64,000 nt of DNA from CAYQNU01 sp964419055 (lineage in GTDB: Bacteria; Bacteroidota; Bacteroidia; Flavobacteriales_D; Parvicellaceae), in NCBI GenBank assembly GCA_964419055.1, contig CAYQNU010000007.1, positions 62,001 through 126,000 of the forward strand, given 5' to 3'. Shown piece by piece: positions 27,775 to 37,316 of the stretch (its first letter is position 1; every line of letters starts with the position of its first letter). The translations under genes and the position numbers were made by a program. The notes below the pieces were generated by a model. It had not been told where the DNA came from. It searched no databases and saw only the letters and a program-made list of their open reading frames with translations.

Positions 27775-28989
27775 ATGAAACTTTTATTAAAATCCCCTGC
27801 AAATTTAATCCTTACAATTTTAGTATTTTTTGGAATAAAACTTAATAATTTTAATGCACAAGTAGGAATTGGTGTAGCCAATCCGAATACCAATTCTATA
27901 TTGGATTTAACCAATACAAACAATAAGGGTCTTTTATTGCCTTTTTCATCAACGCAACCTACCGCTGGTTCCTATCCCGAAGGAATGATTTTTTACTTTG
28001 ATAGTATGGTTTATGTGCGCAATGCCAATGGGTTTAATGGAATATCGCCCTGGAAATATCGCTATAATGGCAGTACAAACGAAGCAGTTTATTTCAATCC
28101 TACCTCATACATGGGTGTTGGAATAGGTGTAAATGATACAGCCATATTAGGCAATTTACACATCAGTCTTAATAGTAAACAAGTTGCAGCTACTGGGACT
28201 TCAGCTGCTCTTTTCATTGGAAATTCAGACGCTGGTACTCATTTAATAATGGACAATGATGAAATTATGGTAAAATCTACTTCTACCACAGGCGGTATAT
28301 TAAAATTGCAAGAAGGTGCTGGGTCGGTTCAAATCGGTCAAGATATTAATAATCCCTCAAATTTAAACGTTTTTGGTAAGGTTAAAGAAAACGGGAAAGA
28401 TTTAATGCCAAGAGGAATGATTATGATGTGGTCTGGGAACAGAAATGATATTCCAGGAGGATGGGCTTTATGCGATGGTAAATATTATGATCCGGCAGAT
28501 ACTTCAAACGGTCAAATTGGTAAGCCAACATCTGATGCTATACACACTGTATTTACCCCCAACTTAAGAGGCAGATTTATTGTAGGTTATGACTCAAATG
28601 CTGTTGCAACTCCTACAAATGCTACAGCAAAGGAAATAAATAATGGAGCTATTGGGAATACTGGTGGTGAAAATGTTCATTTATTAACTTCAGCTGAATC
28701 TGGTCTTCCTTCACATGATCATTCTATAAATCACGGACACAATATAAGTGATCCAGGGCATAATCATGGTATTCGATCACCTGATGCGGGTAGCGGGTGT
28801 TATAGATTGGCCGGTGATGATGACGATTGTGCTTCTGGTCCAAATAATAGTTTAGTAGAGCAAGCATTCACAGGAATTACAGTAGATGGTCACACAGGAA
28901 ATTCGGGATCGAATACAGCTGCAAATGCTAGCCAATCGCACGAAAACCGACCACCTTATTTTGTTCTAGCCTTTATAATGAAATTATAA
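27775..28989 (+). CDS. Secreted tail-collar-domain protein, copy 2
   Basis: Exported protein of 404 residues, paralogous to its immediate neighbour. The first 25 residues are a different signal peptide (ending NNFNAQ). Residues about 26-206 are the shared stalk, with one amino-acid difference. The collar domain (about 207-404) keeps the family landmarks WALCDGKYY, TPNLRGRFIVGY, LPSHDHSINHG, NRPPYFVLAFIMKL and several HxH/HGH pairs that could bind metal, but its loops have little in common with copy 1. It lies 12 nt after copy 1 and 10 nt before the PKD giant. Two stalk-sharing proteins with different tips suggest hetero-oligomers or alternative ligands. Confidence 0.85.
   Translation: MKLLLKSPANLILTILVFFGIKLNNFNAQVGIGVANPNTNSILDLTNTNNKGLLLPFSSTQPTAGSYPEGMIFYFDSMVYVRNANGFNGISPWKYRYNGSTNEAVYFNPTSYMGVGIGVNDTAILGNLHISLNSKQVAATGTSAALFIGNSDAGTHLIMDNDEIMVKSTSTTGGILKLQEGAGSVQIGQDINNPSNLNVFGKVKENGKDLMPRGMIMMWSGNRNDIPGGWALCDGKYYDPADTSNGQIGKPTSDAIHTVFTPNLRGRFIVGYDSNAVATPTNATAKEINNGAIGNTGGENVHLLTSAESGLPSHDHSINHGHNISDPGHNHGIRSPDAGSGCYRLAGDDDDCASGPNNSLVEQAFTGITVDGHTGNSGSNTAANASQSHENRPPYFVLAFIMKL
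27851..28391 (+). repeat. 541-bp direct repeat, second copy (stalk module)
   Basis: Second copy of the stalk-encoding repeat found at 26618-27158, with one base change seen. The flanking signal-peptide and collar sequences are unrelated or strongly diverged at DNA level, so homogenisation was confined to the stalk. Confidence 0.9.
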
Positions 28990-28999
28990 AAAGTAACCT

Positions 29000-31900
29000 A
29001 TGAAATCAAAGTTAAAGATAAAAATTATTGCTATTTTATGGATAGTTGGCTTGATGCGGTTGTCAACATATGCGCAAATACATAATACTATTCATACTGG
29101 TGAACGTTTTGTTATTCGTCAAGGGACACAATTATATATAATTGGAAACTTTACGGATACTGCACATTCAATTCCGGCTTTAAATCAACCTGTTACAAAT
29201 CTGGGTGAAGTTTATATTGGAGGAAATTTAATTAATAATGGAACGAAAAACGTTTTTGGTAACATCAATCAATCTCAAGGTAGCGTATATTTCAATGGTA
29301 CTTCTGATAGGGTTATCCAAGGGAATGATTCAATCCATTTTCATAACTTAATAGTAAATGTAGGGGCATCAAATGGACTTTCTACTGAAGCTTATTTAAT
29401 TATTAATGATAGTTTACATTTATTTAATGGTCGTTTGGTACTATTAGATTCAATTTCGCTTTATCACTCTTCCGCGGGTTCAGACATTAATTCAGGTATA
29501 ATTGATGAGAATAACACCAATCGAATACATGGAACTCACACTATTCGGTTGGATAATTTTAACTGGAACAATAATGGTATTTACTCTGCTCAAGACCTAA
29601 AAAACATAGGGATTAACTTTGAAGTACTCGATTATTTAGGTGCTTCAGCTCCCATCATAAGACGAGATAACATTGACCAAGAATGCGGGCCAAGCCAAAA
29701 TTCTGTAGAAAGAACGTATTCTTTCTTAGAAATAACAAATACTGGAGAAATTAGAAATGTTTCAGCCAGGTTTCACGATAACAATGAATTGGGGGCAAAT
29801 GGTAATGGATCTTTAATGCATATTTATAGAAGTAATAACGATGGTGATTCATGGGAAGATATAGGAGGGACAAGTGGTACCGGCATTGTTTCTAACTCAA
29901 GTTTTGTTCACAATATTTCAAACTTCTCCATGTACACCGTTGCCAAAGATTCTTGTGATGTTTTACCAACTGTCCATATAAACCAAATCATAACGAATAC
30001 CATCCCTAATGATACCTTATTCAATCAACCCACTGCGATGGCATGTGATCCTGTAAATCCTGATGCTATATTACTTCCAACAGGTGATCCAGGTATTTAC
30101 ACTTGGACCTTTCCAGATTTAACACAGCAGCCAGGGCTTCAAAACTTATCTATTTCGCCCGGTATTTTGGGTCAATTCATCTTGACTGTACAAGATATTA
30201 GAGGTTGTGTAAATCACGATACTATAAACGTGATTCAAGCACCAGCAGCCGATGCTGACTTTAATGTTAATGCAGCTGGATATTGCGCTAACTCTGCCGT
30301 TTCATTAACTCCCATAGCTCCAAATATGGCCGGATATACATATTCCTGGGATTTTGGAGATGGTTCTACAGGAACCGGATACAATGTAATTCATAATTAT
30401 ACAACCGATGCAACCTATCAAGTTAATTTAACCATTACTACTGATTTGGGTTGTATAGATGGTCATGTAGAAAACATTATTATTCATCCTATTCCAACAG
30501 CAGCTTTTACCTACACTCCGGCTTGTCCGAATTTCCCTATGTCACTAGAGAACAATTCCTTAGCAAACCCAACACAACCAGTGAATTTATCTTGGGATGT
30601 TTTCAGTAACTCAATTATTGATATGACATCAAATGGCGTTGGTGATGGTAGTGGAGGAAATACTACATTTACTTTTACTAACTCAGGTACCTTTTCAATT
30701 ACACTAACTGCAACTTCAAATGGATGTACCTCATTACCGGTTACTCAAAACGTAGTGGTACATCCCGTTCCTGTGGCCAATTTCAACTACACAAATGCTT
30801 GTGAAGGACAAAATGTAGCCTTTACAAACACATCATCGATTAGTGATTTAACGGCCCTCACTTACTCTTGGAATTTTAATGGTTCAATTGGCCCCACCTC
30901 AACACTTACCAATCCTTCATATCCTTATACAAATGATGGAACGTATTTAGTTACTCTAACTACCACAAGCATTAACGGATGTGTAGCAACCTTTGCCACG
31001 AATGTTACTGTTGATGAAAATCCAGTTGTAAGTTATAATGCTACCAGTGCCTATGCTTGTGAAAATACCCTTTCTTCATTTGGTGGCAATTCAAGCGTGG
31101 CTGGAGCCACCTGGAATTGGAATTTTGGCGATGGCAATTCTGATTCTGGTCAGAATGTCACCCATATCTTCACGAATGACGGGTCTTATAATACCGTTTT
31201 GACCGTGACTACTGCCCAGGGATGCGTAGGTACTGCCTCGAATACGGTAATTATTTATCCTGGTCCTACGGTTGGTTTTGCTGCACTTGACGGATGCCAA
31301 AATACCGCTATCGTTTTTAACAATACTACAACTAATGCAGTGAGCTACACCTGGAATTTCCCCTCACTTTCACAAACTTCTACCTCAACCCATGAAAATA
31401 GAACTTTTACTTCTCCTGGGTATCATGTTGCTGAGTTAACTGCAACATCAAGTAATGGATGTACCTTTACTTATGTAGATAGTGTGCTAATTTTCCAACT
31501 TCCAGCCATAAATTTAGGAGGTCCAACCATCGCAACTTGCGGTACTTCATACCTACTAGACGGGACGGTGACCAATACCATCGGTAATAGTTACTTTTGG
31601 AATACCGGTGCAACTACACCTACATTGAACGCTACATATAATGGAACATTTGGTGTAACTGTGACTTCAGGAAATGGTTGTCAATCAAATGCTTCTGCAG
31701 TGTTAACTTTAAATACAAATGTTACACCCAACCTTGGTCTTGACAGAACAGTTTGTGATTCGGAAACGTTAAATTCGGGATATTCTAATGCTACCTATTC
31801 TTGGAATACCGGAGCTACCACCCAATCAATAGTAGTAACTGCAAGTGGGAATTATTCGGTAAGTGTAACCGACCAAAATGGATGTAATGGCATAGGGAGT

Positions 31901-33316
31901 GTAAACATAACGGTTACTACAAGTAACCCATTAAATTTAGGAGCTAATCTTCAATCGGCTTGTCAAGGTGAAACAATAGTTTTAGATGCCAATAACACTG
32001 GCAACACCTTTCTATGGTCAACCGGTGCTACTTCACAATCAATCAATGTTACATCTCCAGGCTACTACTACGTATCGGTAACTAATGGTGCAGGATGTAT
32101 CTCTTATGATACTGTACAAACTCAATTTTTTAACGCACCTACAGTTAACTTAGGCCCGGACGGAGCCTATTGTGTGTCAAATAATTATAATGCGTTTACA
32201 TCAAATGCTACATTTATATGGAGTACGGGCAATACCACACCAAATATTACAGTAACCTCTTCTGGTGTTTATTGGGTTGATGTTACTGATTTAACTACAA
32301 CCTGTACTACACGTGACACTGTGAATGTAACCATAAATTCCTTACCAATTGTGAATCTTGGTAATGATACGATTTTATGCAGCGGTCAAACACTTTTGTT
32401 GGATGCAGGAAATGCAGGCGCATCATTTTTATGGAATAATGGAGCACTTTCACAAACAACAATGGCTTTTGCTACTGGGCTCTATTCTGTTGATGTAACT
32501 GATGCAAATGGATGTGAAAATGACGATCAAATCAACATTACAGTAAATGATCCGTTTACGTTTGATTTAGGTCCAGATAGACCTTTTTGTAATGGTTCCT
32601 TTATTTTGTTAGATCCCCAAGCAGGATTATCAGCTTCAACTTTCAATTGGTATTCTAATGGTGGAAATCTTTCAACTCAACCCACTTTTAATGTTCCGGA
32701 TACGGGGACCTATTTTGTAGATATTATGGATATTTACGGATGTCAAGCCACAGATTCAATAGTTATTATTCCTTCAAACCTTTCTTTAACAGCACTTTAT
32801 TTGGCTGATAGTAAAGTTTTAATTGGTGATACCATTTTGTTTGTAAACTTAAGCTTTCCAAAACCATACACTTCACTTTGGAACTTTGGAAACGGTGTAA
32901 CTTCAACAGATAGTATACCTACTTATACCTATTTCATTCCCGGAGATTACAATGTAAAATTAACAGTCGATAATGGAAATTGTGTTTCCGAATTGACAAA
33001 AATCATTACAGTTGACCCTGTCAAAACTGTTGAACCCGACCCAACTCAACCAATTGGAATTCTCAGTTCTATTTTAGAGATGATTGTTTATCCTAACCCA
33101 AATAATGGACAGTTTACCTTAAAATTAGGTCTAGAAAATGAGGCAGTAGTTGAATTGCATATTTTCAACATATTAGGTCAACAAATCTTCACCGATAAAT
33201 TTATTACCGAAAAAACAGAAAGAAATTATCAACTTGATGGCATTCGACCCGGTATGTATCTAATAAGAGTTCAAGTTGGAAAAGAATTTAAAACCGTGAA
33301 ATTTATTAAAATATAA
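29000..33316 (+). CDS. PKD/Ig-like repeat surface giant with T9SS type A tail
   Basis: Exported protein of 1438 residues. A signal peptide (1-25, STYAQ) precedes an N-terminal beta domain (about 26-320). A linker and about five PKD domains follow (415-830; for example WDFGDGSTG, WNFGDGNSD). Residues 834-1263 are six tandem units of about 70 residues with the pattern NLG-x-(D)-x-x-x-C, then W-(S/N)-T-G-A-T, then G-x-Y-x-V-x-V-(T)-(D)-x-x-G-C. A last PKD (about 1290-1345) leads to a T9SS type A sorting domain (YPNPNNGQFTLKL, GMYLIRVQ, VKFIKI). It should therefore be secreted by T9SS and anchored through A-LPS. It probably forms an extended rod or adhesin. Confidence 0.9.
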   Translation: MKSKLKIKIIAILWIVGLMRLSTYAQIHNTIHTGERFVIRQGTQLYIIGNFTDTAHSIPALNQPVTNLGEVYIGGNLINNGTKNVFGNINQSQGSVYFNGTSDRVIQGNDSIHFHNLIVNVGASNGLSTEAYLIINDSLHLFNGRLVLLDSISLYHSSAGSDINSGIIDENNTNRIHGTHTIRLDNFNWNNNGIYSAQDLKNIGINFEVLDYLGASAPIIRRDNIDQECGPSQNSVERTYSFLEITNTGEIRNVSARFHDNNELGANGNGSLMHIYRSNNDGDSWEDIGGTSGTGIVSNSSFVHNISNFSMYTVAKDSCDVLPTVHINQIITNTIPNDTLFNQPTAMACDPVNPDAILLPTGDPGIYTWTFPDLTQQPGLQNLSISPGILGQFILTVQDIRGCVNHDTINVIQAPAADADFNVNAAGYCANSAVSLTPIAPNMAGYTYSWDFGDGSTGTGYNVIHNYTTDATYQVNLTITTDLGCIDGHVENIIIHPIPTAAFTYTPACPNFPMSLENNSLANPTQPVNLSWDVFSNSIIDMTSNGVGDGSGGNTTFTFTNSGTFSITLTATSNGCTSLPVTQNVVVHPVPVANFNYTNACEGQNVAFTNTSSISDLTALTYSWNFNGSIGPTSTLTNPSYPYTNDGTYLVTLTTTSINGCVATFATNVTVDENPVVSYNATSAYACENTLSSFGGNSSVAGATWNWNFGDGNSDSGQNVTHIFTNDGSYNTVLTVTTAQGCVGTASNTVIIYPGPTVGFAALDGCQNTAIVFNNTTTNAVSYTWNFPSLSQTSTSTHENRTFTSPGYHVAELTATSSNGCTFTYVDSVLIFQLPAINLGGPTIATCGTSYLLDGTVTNTIGNSYFWNTGATTPTLNATYNGTFGVTVTSGNGCQSNASAVLTLNTNVTPNLGLDRTVCDSETLNSGYSNATYSWNTGATTQSIVVTASGNYSVSVTDQNGCNGIGSVNITVTTSNPLNLGANLQSACQGETIVLDANNTGNTFLWSTGATSQSINVTSPGYYYVSVTNGAGCISYDTVQTQFFNAPTVNLGPDGAYCVSNNYNAFTSNATFIWSTGNTTPNITVTSSGVYWVDVTDLTTTCTTRDTVNVTINSLPIVNLGNDTILCSGQTLLLDAGNAGASFLWNNGALSQTTMAFATGLYSVDVTDANGCENDDQINITVNDPFTFDLGPDRPFCNGSFILLDPQAGLSASTFNWYSNGGNLSTQPTFNVPDTGTYFVDIMDIYGCQATDSIVIIPSNLSLTALYLADSKVLIGDTILFVNLSFPKPYTSLWNFGNGVTSTDSIPTYTYFIPGDYNVKLTVDNGNCVSELTKIITVDPVKTVEPDPTQPIGILSSILEMIVYPNPNNGQFTLKLGLENEAVVELHIFNILGQQIFTDKFITEKTERNYQLDGIRPGMYLIRVQVGKEFKTVKFIKI

Positions 33317-33328
33317 TTGTAAACTCCT

Positions 33329-36300
33329 ATGCTTAAAAAACACCTACTTATCCTATCTTTAATTGTTATTAATTCCTTTGTTTTAGCCCAACCATGCCTC
33401 ACTGGCTGGTTATACCGAACAGATTTAACAGTTAATTCCACTAATGTAGCTACACTTTTTAATCATCAAATTAAAATTACTGTAAATACAGCTGCACTTG
33501 TTGGTGCTGGTAAAGCTAGAATTGATGGTGGTGATATTCGTTTCACCAACAGCGCGGGTTCAATTTTAGCATTTTGGTATGATCCATTGACATATAATAC
33601 CATTTCAACAGATTTCTGGATAAAAGCTGATCAAGTAAATTTTGGGAATAACGCTTTTTATCTTTTTTATGGTAACAGTACCTCTCCAAATATATCAAGT
33701 GGAGATGCTACTTTCGAATTTTTCGACAATTTTGAAACAGGTGATTTTTCACCTCTCAAATGGCAAAAGTGCGGTGACAACTCGAACTTTTCTGTTGTAG
33801 GGGCATTGGCAACTTTGCAATCTACCAATACCAATCAAAGCGGTGTAGCAAAAACTATAAACACCTATTCAAATGTAATTGCCGAATCTAAAGTGACTAA
33901 TGTTTCGAACGGACGAGGTATGGTTGGCTTAATTGATGCCAACAATAATGGTTACGCAACTGTATTTGAATCTAACCCATCAGGAATAATGAAAATGATG
34001 GCCATTAATAATGGTGGACCTTGTCAAAATGTTACACAATTAGCTGCACCAAACACAACTGCTGCTGGAACAACCTCAGGAATTTGGGGATTTAGCTGGC
34101 CTACTTCTACCAACCAAACCATTACTTGGCCTAGCGGCACTACTAATTATACAGAAATAGGAAATGCAGTATTTCATGCTAACCCAAAACGTATGATTAT
34201 AGGCTCGGTATTGAATCAAGCTACTTCAACTGGTACTTTTACCACAGATTGGGTTAGATTAAGAAAATTTGCAGCCTCCGAACCTACATTTACTATTGGA
34301 GCAGAATTTGAATCACCCGTAAATCCAAATCCTACCAATACTGGACCCTACTGTGGTGGTGAAACCGTTCAGCTTTTTTCAAACGCATATGCAGGCGCTG
34401 TGTACTCATGGACTGGACCAAGTGGTTTTAATAGCAGTTTACAAAATCCAACAATTCCGCTTTCTGTGGCTGGTGCAAATGATGGTGTATATAACCTTAC
34501 TGTAAGTATGCCTAATGGTTGTAACTCAGTAAGCTTAAATACAATTGTAACTATAACATCAGCTTCTAATGGAGGTAATCTTTCAGGAAATACCACTGTT
34601 TGCCAGGGAGCTAATGCTGGTGTAGTTAATTTAACTGGACAAAATGGGAGTATTTTGAGATGGGAAATGTCCTCCAGTCTAGGTGGACCGTGGATTAATT
34701 TGGCAAACACCACAACCACAACTAGTTATGAAAACATAATGGACACAACCTATTATAGAGCCATAATAAAAAACGGTGGCTGTCCTGAGGCCATTAGTAC
34801 AGTTGCACAAATTAACGCGACTGAAGCGACTGAAGGTGGATTTGTGTTGGGAGCCGCTTCTGGCTGTGATGGCAATAATGCAGGCAATTTAACACTAGCC
34901 TATCAAAATGGTACCATATTAAAGTGGGAATACTCTGAAGATAACGGTTCAAACTGGTTCGATATTACTAATGGAACAAATATGCAAAGCTATTTAAATT
35001 TAGATACTACCACTCTTTATAGAGCTCAAGTTCAAAGTGGTGTTTGTCCGGCTCAATATTCTGATGTAGCACAAATTACCATATTTCCTAATCCTGTAGC
35101 TTCTTTTACGGCTACAAATGTTTGTAAAGGATTAAACACATCATTTACGAATACGTCATCAGGTTCAATTAGTACATACAGTTGGAATTTTGGAAATGGA
35201 AGTGGAAGTATATCTCAAAATCCAATTTATCAATATCCTACAGATGGAAACTATTCCGTTCAACTTTCGGTGACCTCACCAAATGGGTGTTCTTCTTCAA
35301 TAAACAACTTAGTTCAAGTACATCCTTTACCTATAGTAAACATCAATCATGTAAACGTATGTCAAGGGTCACCTATGAATTTACAAGCATTAGCAAGCGT
35401 ACCTGGAGGATCAATAAGTGCATATAATTGGACCTTAGGTGATGGGAACGTTGGAACTACTCCTACACTTTCACATACCTACGCAGCTGCCGGAACATAT
35501 GATGTAAATTTATCTATTACAAGTAACAATAATTGTATTGATTCAGCTCAAGTAGAAGTTGAAGTAGGGGCTCCTGCCAATGTTAGTTTTATTGCAGATA
35601 GCGTATGTTTGGGACAAGCGATAAGTTTTATTAACACTACCAGCTCAGGGTCACCAACTGTAAATTACACTTGGAATTTTGGAAATGGTGCAACATCGGT
35701 ATTATTTTCTCCTTCATACACTTACCCTGCCGTTGGTACATATATTGTGACGCTATCGGCCTCCGTGTCTGGGGGAACCTCTAGTTGTGTTGCCTCAACA
35801 CAAAGAACCGTTGTAATTTATGAAAATCCTGTTGCTAATTTTACCTTTACAAATGTATGTCAGGCAGACTCTATGTTATTTAGTAATTTAACCAATTACA
35901 GTGGAGGTACATCCGCATTAAACTACGTTTGGAATTTTGGTGATGCCACAACAAGCGCGTTAATTAATCCAAAACATAAATACGGTACAGCATCTAATTT
36001 CAACGTTACATTAATGGCCACAACAACTGAAGGTTGTACACACTCTACAAATCAAGTGGTAAGTACTTACAATATGCCAACCGCAAATTTTACGCAATCT
36101 GATGTGTGTTTAAATAACCTCATGAATTTTACCTCTACCTCAACAATAGCAGCGGGCACGTTGACTTATAATTGGGCATTTGGTGATGGTAATGTGAGCT
36201 CAGTTCAAAATCCTATACATTTATACGCTGCAGATCAAACCTATCCTACAACCTTGATTGTAACTTCCAATTTCAACTGTAGAGATACCGTTACAAATAA

Positions 36301-37315
36301 TGTGACAGTGCATCCAAGACCCCAAGTTCTATTTGGAGTTGATCCAGTATGTGATGGGATTACCTCTCAGTTTCACGATAGCACAACAATCAATTCAGGA
36401 AATATAGTAAGCTATAATTGGGATTTTAGCGATGGTTCAAGCTCCTCATCCCAAAATCCAACACATTTATTTTTGAACGTTGGAAACTATAATGTTACCT
36501 TAATGACTACCTCAAACTTCGGATGCACAAGTAGTGCCACTCAATTGGTGATTGTAAATCCTTTGCCAGTTGCCAACTTTACTATTACAGATGCATGTTT
36601 GGGGGTAAATGTTAATTTCACTAATACCTCGTCCATTTCATTCGGAACGTTGACTTACAATTGGGATTTTGGTGATGGGGGTATATCTGCGTTAACCAGC
36701 CCAACCAACAATTATAGTTTAGCTGGACTTTATCCAGTTAAATTGGTTGCTACTTCTAATGCGGGATGTATGGACTCTATAATTAAATACGCTGAAGTAT
36801 TTGCGCTACCTATAGTAAATGCCGGTATTGATACAAATGTTAGTCAAGGCTATACCATTCAACTAAACGGTTATGACCCTAATGCAAGTAGCTACACCTG
36901 GACTCCTGACAATACGCTTGATAATGGTTTCTTATTTAATCCTACTGCTAAACCACTCGAAACAACTGAATATACTTTATCAATTACGGATCAAAATGGA
37001 TGTACCGGTAATGATAATGTTGTAGTTGAAGTAATTAAAGATTACCGTTTGTTCATTCACAATATCATTACACCTGATGGTAATGGACAAAATGATACTT
37101 GGAAAATTACTAATATAGAAACGTTTGAATCTGCTGATGTAATCGTTTATGATAGATGGGGAAAAGAAGTATTAAATGTAAAAGGTTATAATAATGACTG
37201 GGAAGGGGTATCTGGCGTTGACCAACTGCCTGATGGCACTTATTATTATTTAATAGAGTTCAGTGATTCAGATAAAGTTTATAAAGGAGCAATAACGATT
37301 TTAAGAAACAAATAA
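33329..37315 (+). CDS. DUF2341/PKD surface giant with gliding-type (type B) tail
   Basis: Exported protein of 1328 residues. The signal peptide is about 1-20 (FVLAQ). A DUF2341 domain (about 25-115) contains FWIKADQV and NAFYLFYGN, and a LamG-like concanavalin fold region is probable at about 130-330. Ig-like segments follow to about 585, then seven PKD domains (587-1157), each opening like PVANFT-x-x-x-x-C with W-(N/D)-F-G-(D/N)-G in the middle. An Ig-like domain precedes the gliding motility-associated C-terminal domain (about 1240-1328): DGNGQNDTWKI, VYDRWGKEV, DGTYYYLIEF. Type B cargo characteristically depends on a cognate PorP/SprF protein, and the next gene, 1 nt away, is exactly that. 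Confidence 0.92.
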   Translation: MLKKHLLILSLIVINSFVLAQPCLTGWLYRTDLTVNSTNVATLFNHQIKITVNTAALVGAGKARIDGGDIRFTNSAGSILAFWYDPLTYNTISTDFWIKADQVNFGNNAFYLFYGNSTSPNISSGDATFEFFDNFETGDFSPLKWQKCGDNSNFSVVGALATLQSTNTNQSGVAKTINTYSNVIAESKVTNVSNGRGMVGLIDANNNGYATVFESNPSGIMKMMAINNGGPCQNVTQLAAPNTTAAGTTSGIWGFSWPTSTNQTITWPSGTTNYTEIGNAVFHANPKRMIIGSVLNQATSTGTFTTDWVRLRKFAASEPTFTIGAEFESPVNPNPTNTGPYCGGETVQLFSNAYAGAVYSWTGPSGFNSSLQNPTIPLSVAGANDGVYNLTVSMPNGCNSVSLNTIVTITSASNGGNLSGNTTVCQGANAGVVNLTGQNGSILRWEMSSSLGGPWINLANTTTTTSYENIMDTTYYRAIIKNGGCPEAISTVAQINATEATEGGFVLGAASGCDGNNAGNLTLAYQNGTILKWEYSEDNGSNWFDITNGTNMQSYLNLDTTTLYRAQVQSGVCPAQYSDVAQITIFPNPVASFTATNVCKGLNTSFTNTSSGSISTYSWNFGNGSGSISQNPIYQYPTDGNYSVQLSVTSPNGCSSSINNLVQVHPLPIVNINHVNVCQGSPMNLQALASVPGGSISAYNWTLGDGNVGTTPTLSHTYAAAGTYDVNLSITSNNNCIDSAQVEVEVGAPANVSFIADSVCLGQAISFINTTSSGSPTVNYTWNFGNGATSVLFSPSYTYPAVGTYIVTLSASVSGGTSSCVASTQRTVVIYENPVANFTFTNVCQADSMLFSNLTNYSGGTSALNYVWNFGDATTSALINPKHKYGTASNFNVTLMATTTEGCTHSTNQVVSTYNMPTANFTQSDVCLNNLMNFTSTSTIAAGTLTYNWAFGDGNVSSVQNPIHLYAADQTYPTTLIVTSNFNCRDTVTNNVTVHPRPQVLFGVDPVCDGITSQFHDSTTINSGNIVSYNWDFSDGSSSSSQNPTHLFLNVGNYNVTLMTTSNFGCTSSATQLVIVNPLPVANFTITDACLGVNVNFTNTSSISFGTLTYNWDFGDGGISALTSPTNNYSLAGLYPVKLVATSNAGCMDSIIKYAEVFALPIVNAGIDTNVSQGYTIQLNGYDPNASSYTWTPDNTLDNGFLFNPTAKPLETTEYTLSITDQNGCTGNDNVVVEVIKDYRLFIHNIITPDGNGQNDTWKITNIETFESADVIVYDRWGKEVLNVKGYNNDWEGVSGVDQLPDGTYYYLIEFSDSDKVYKGAITILRNK

Positions 37316-37316
37316 A

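Noticed and set aside
26563..28989. Prophage remnant suggested by two tail-collar domains
   Set aside because: Both proteins carry signal peptides and lie inside a surface-protein operon. No capsid, terminase, tail-tube or integrase gene is present.
26563..28989. Diversity-generating retroelement acting on the collar tips
   Set aside because: No reverse transcriptase, no template repeat and no adenine-biased changes were seen. The constant part, not the variable part, is the near-identical one.
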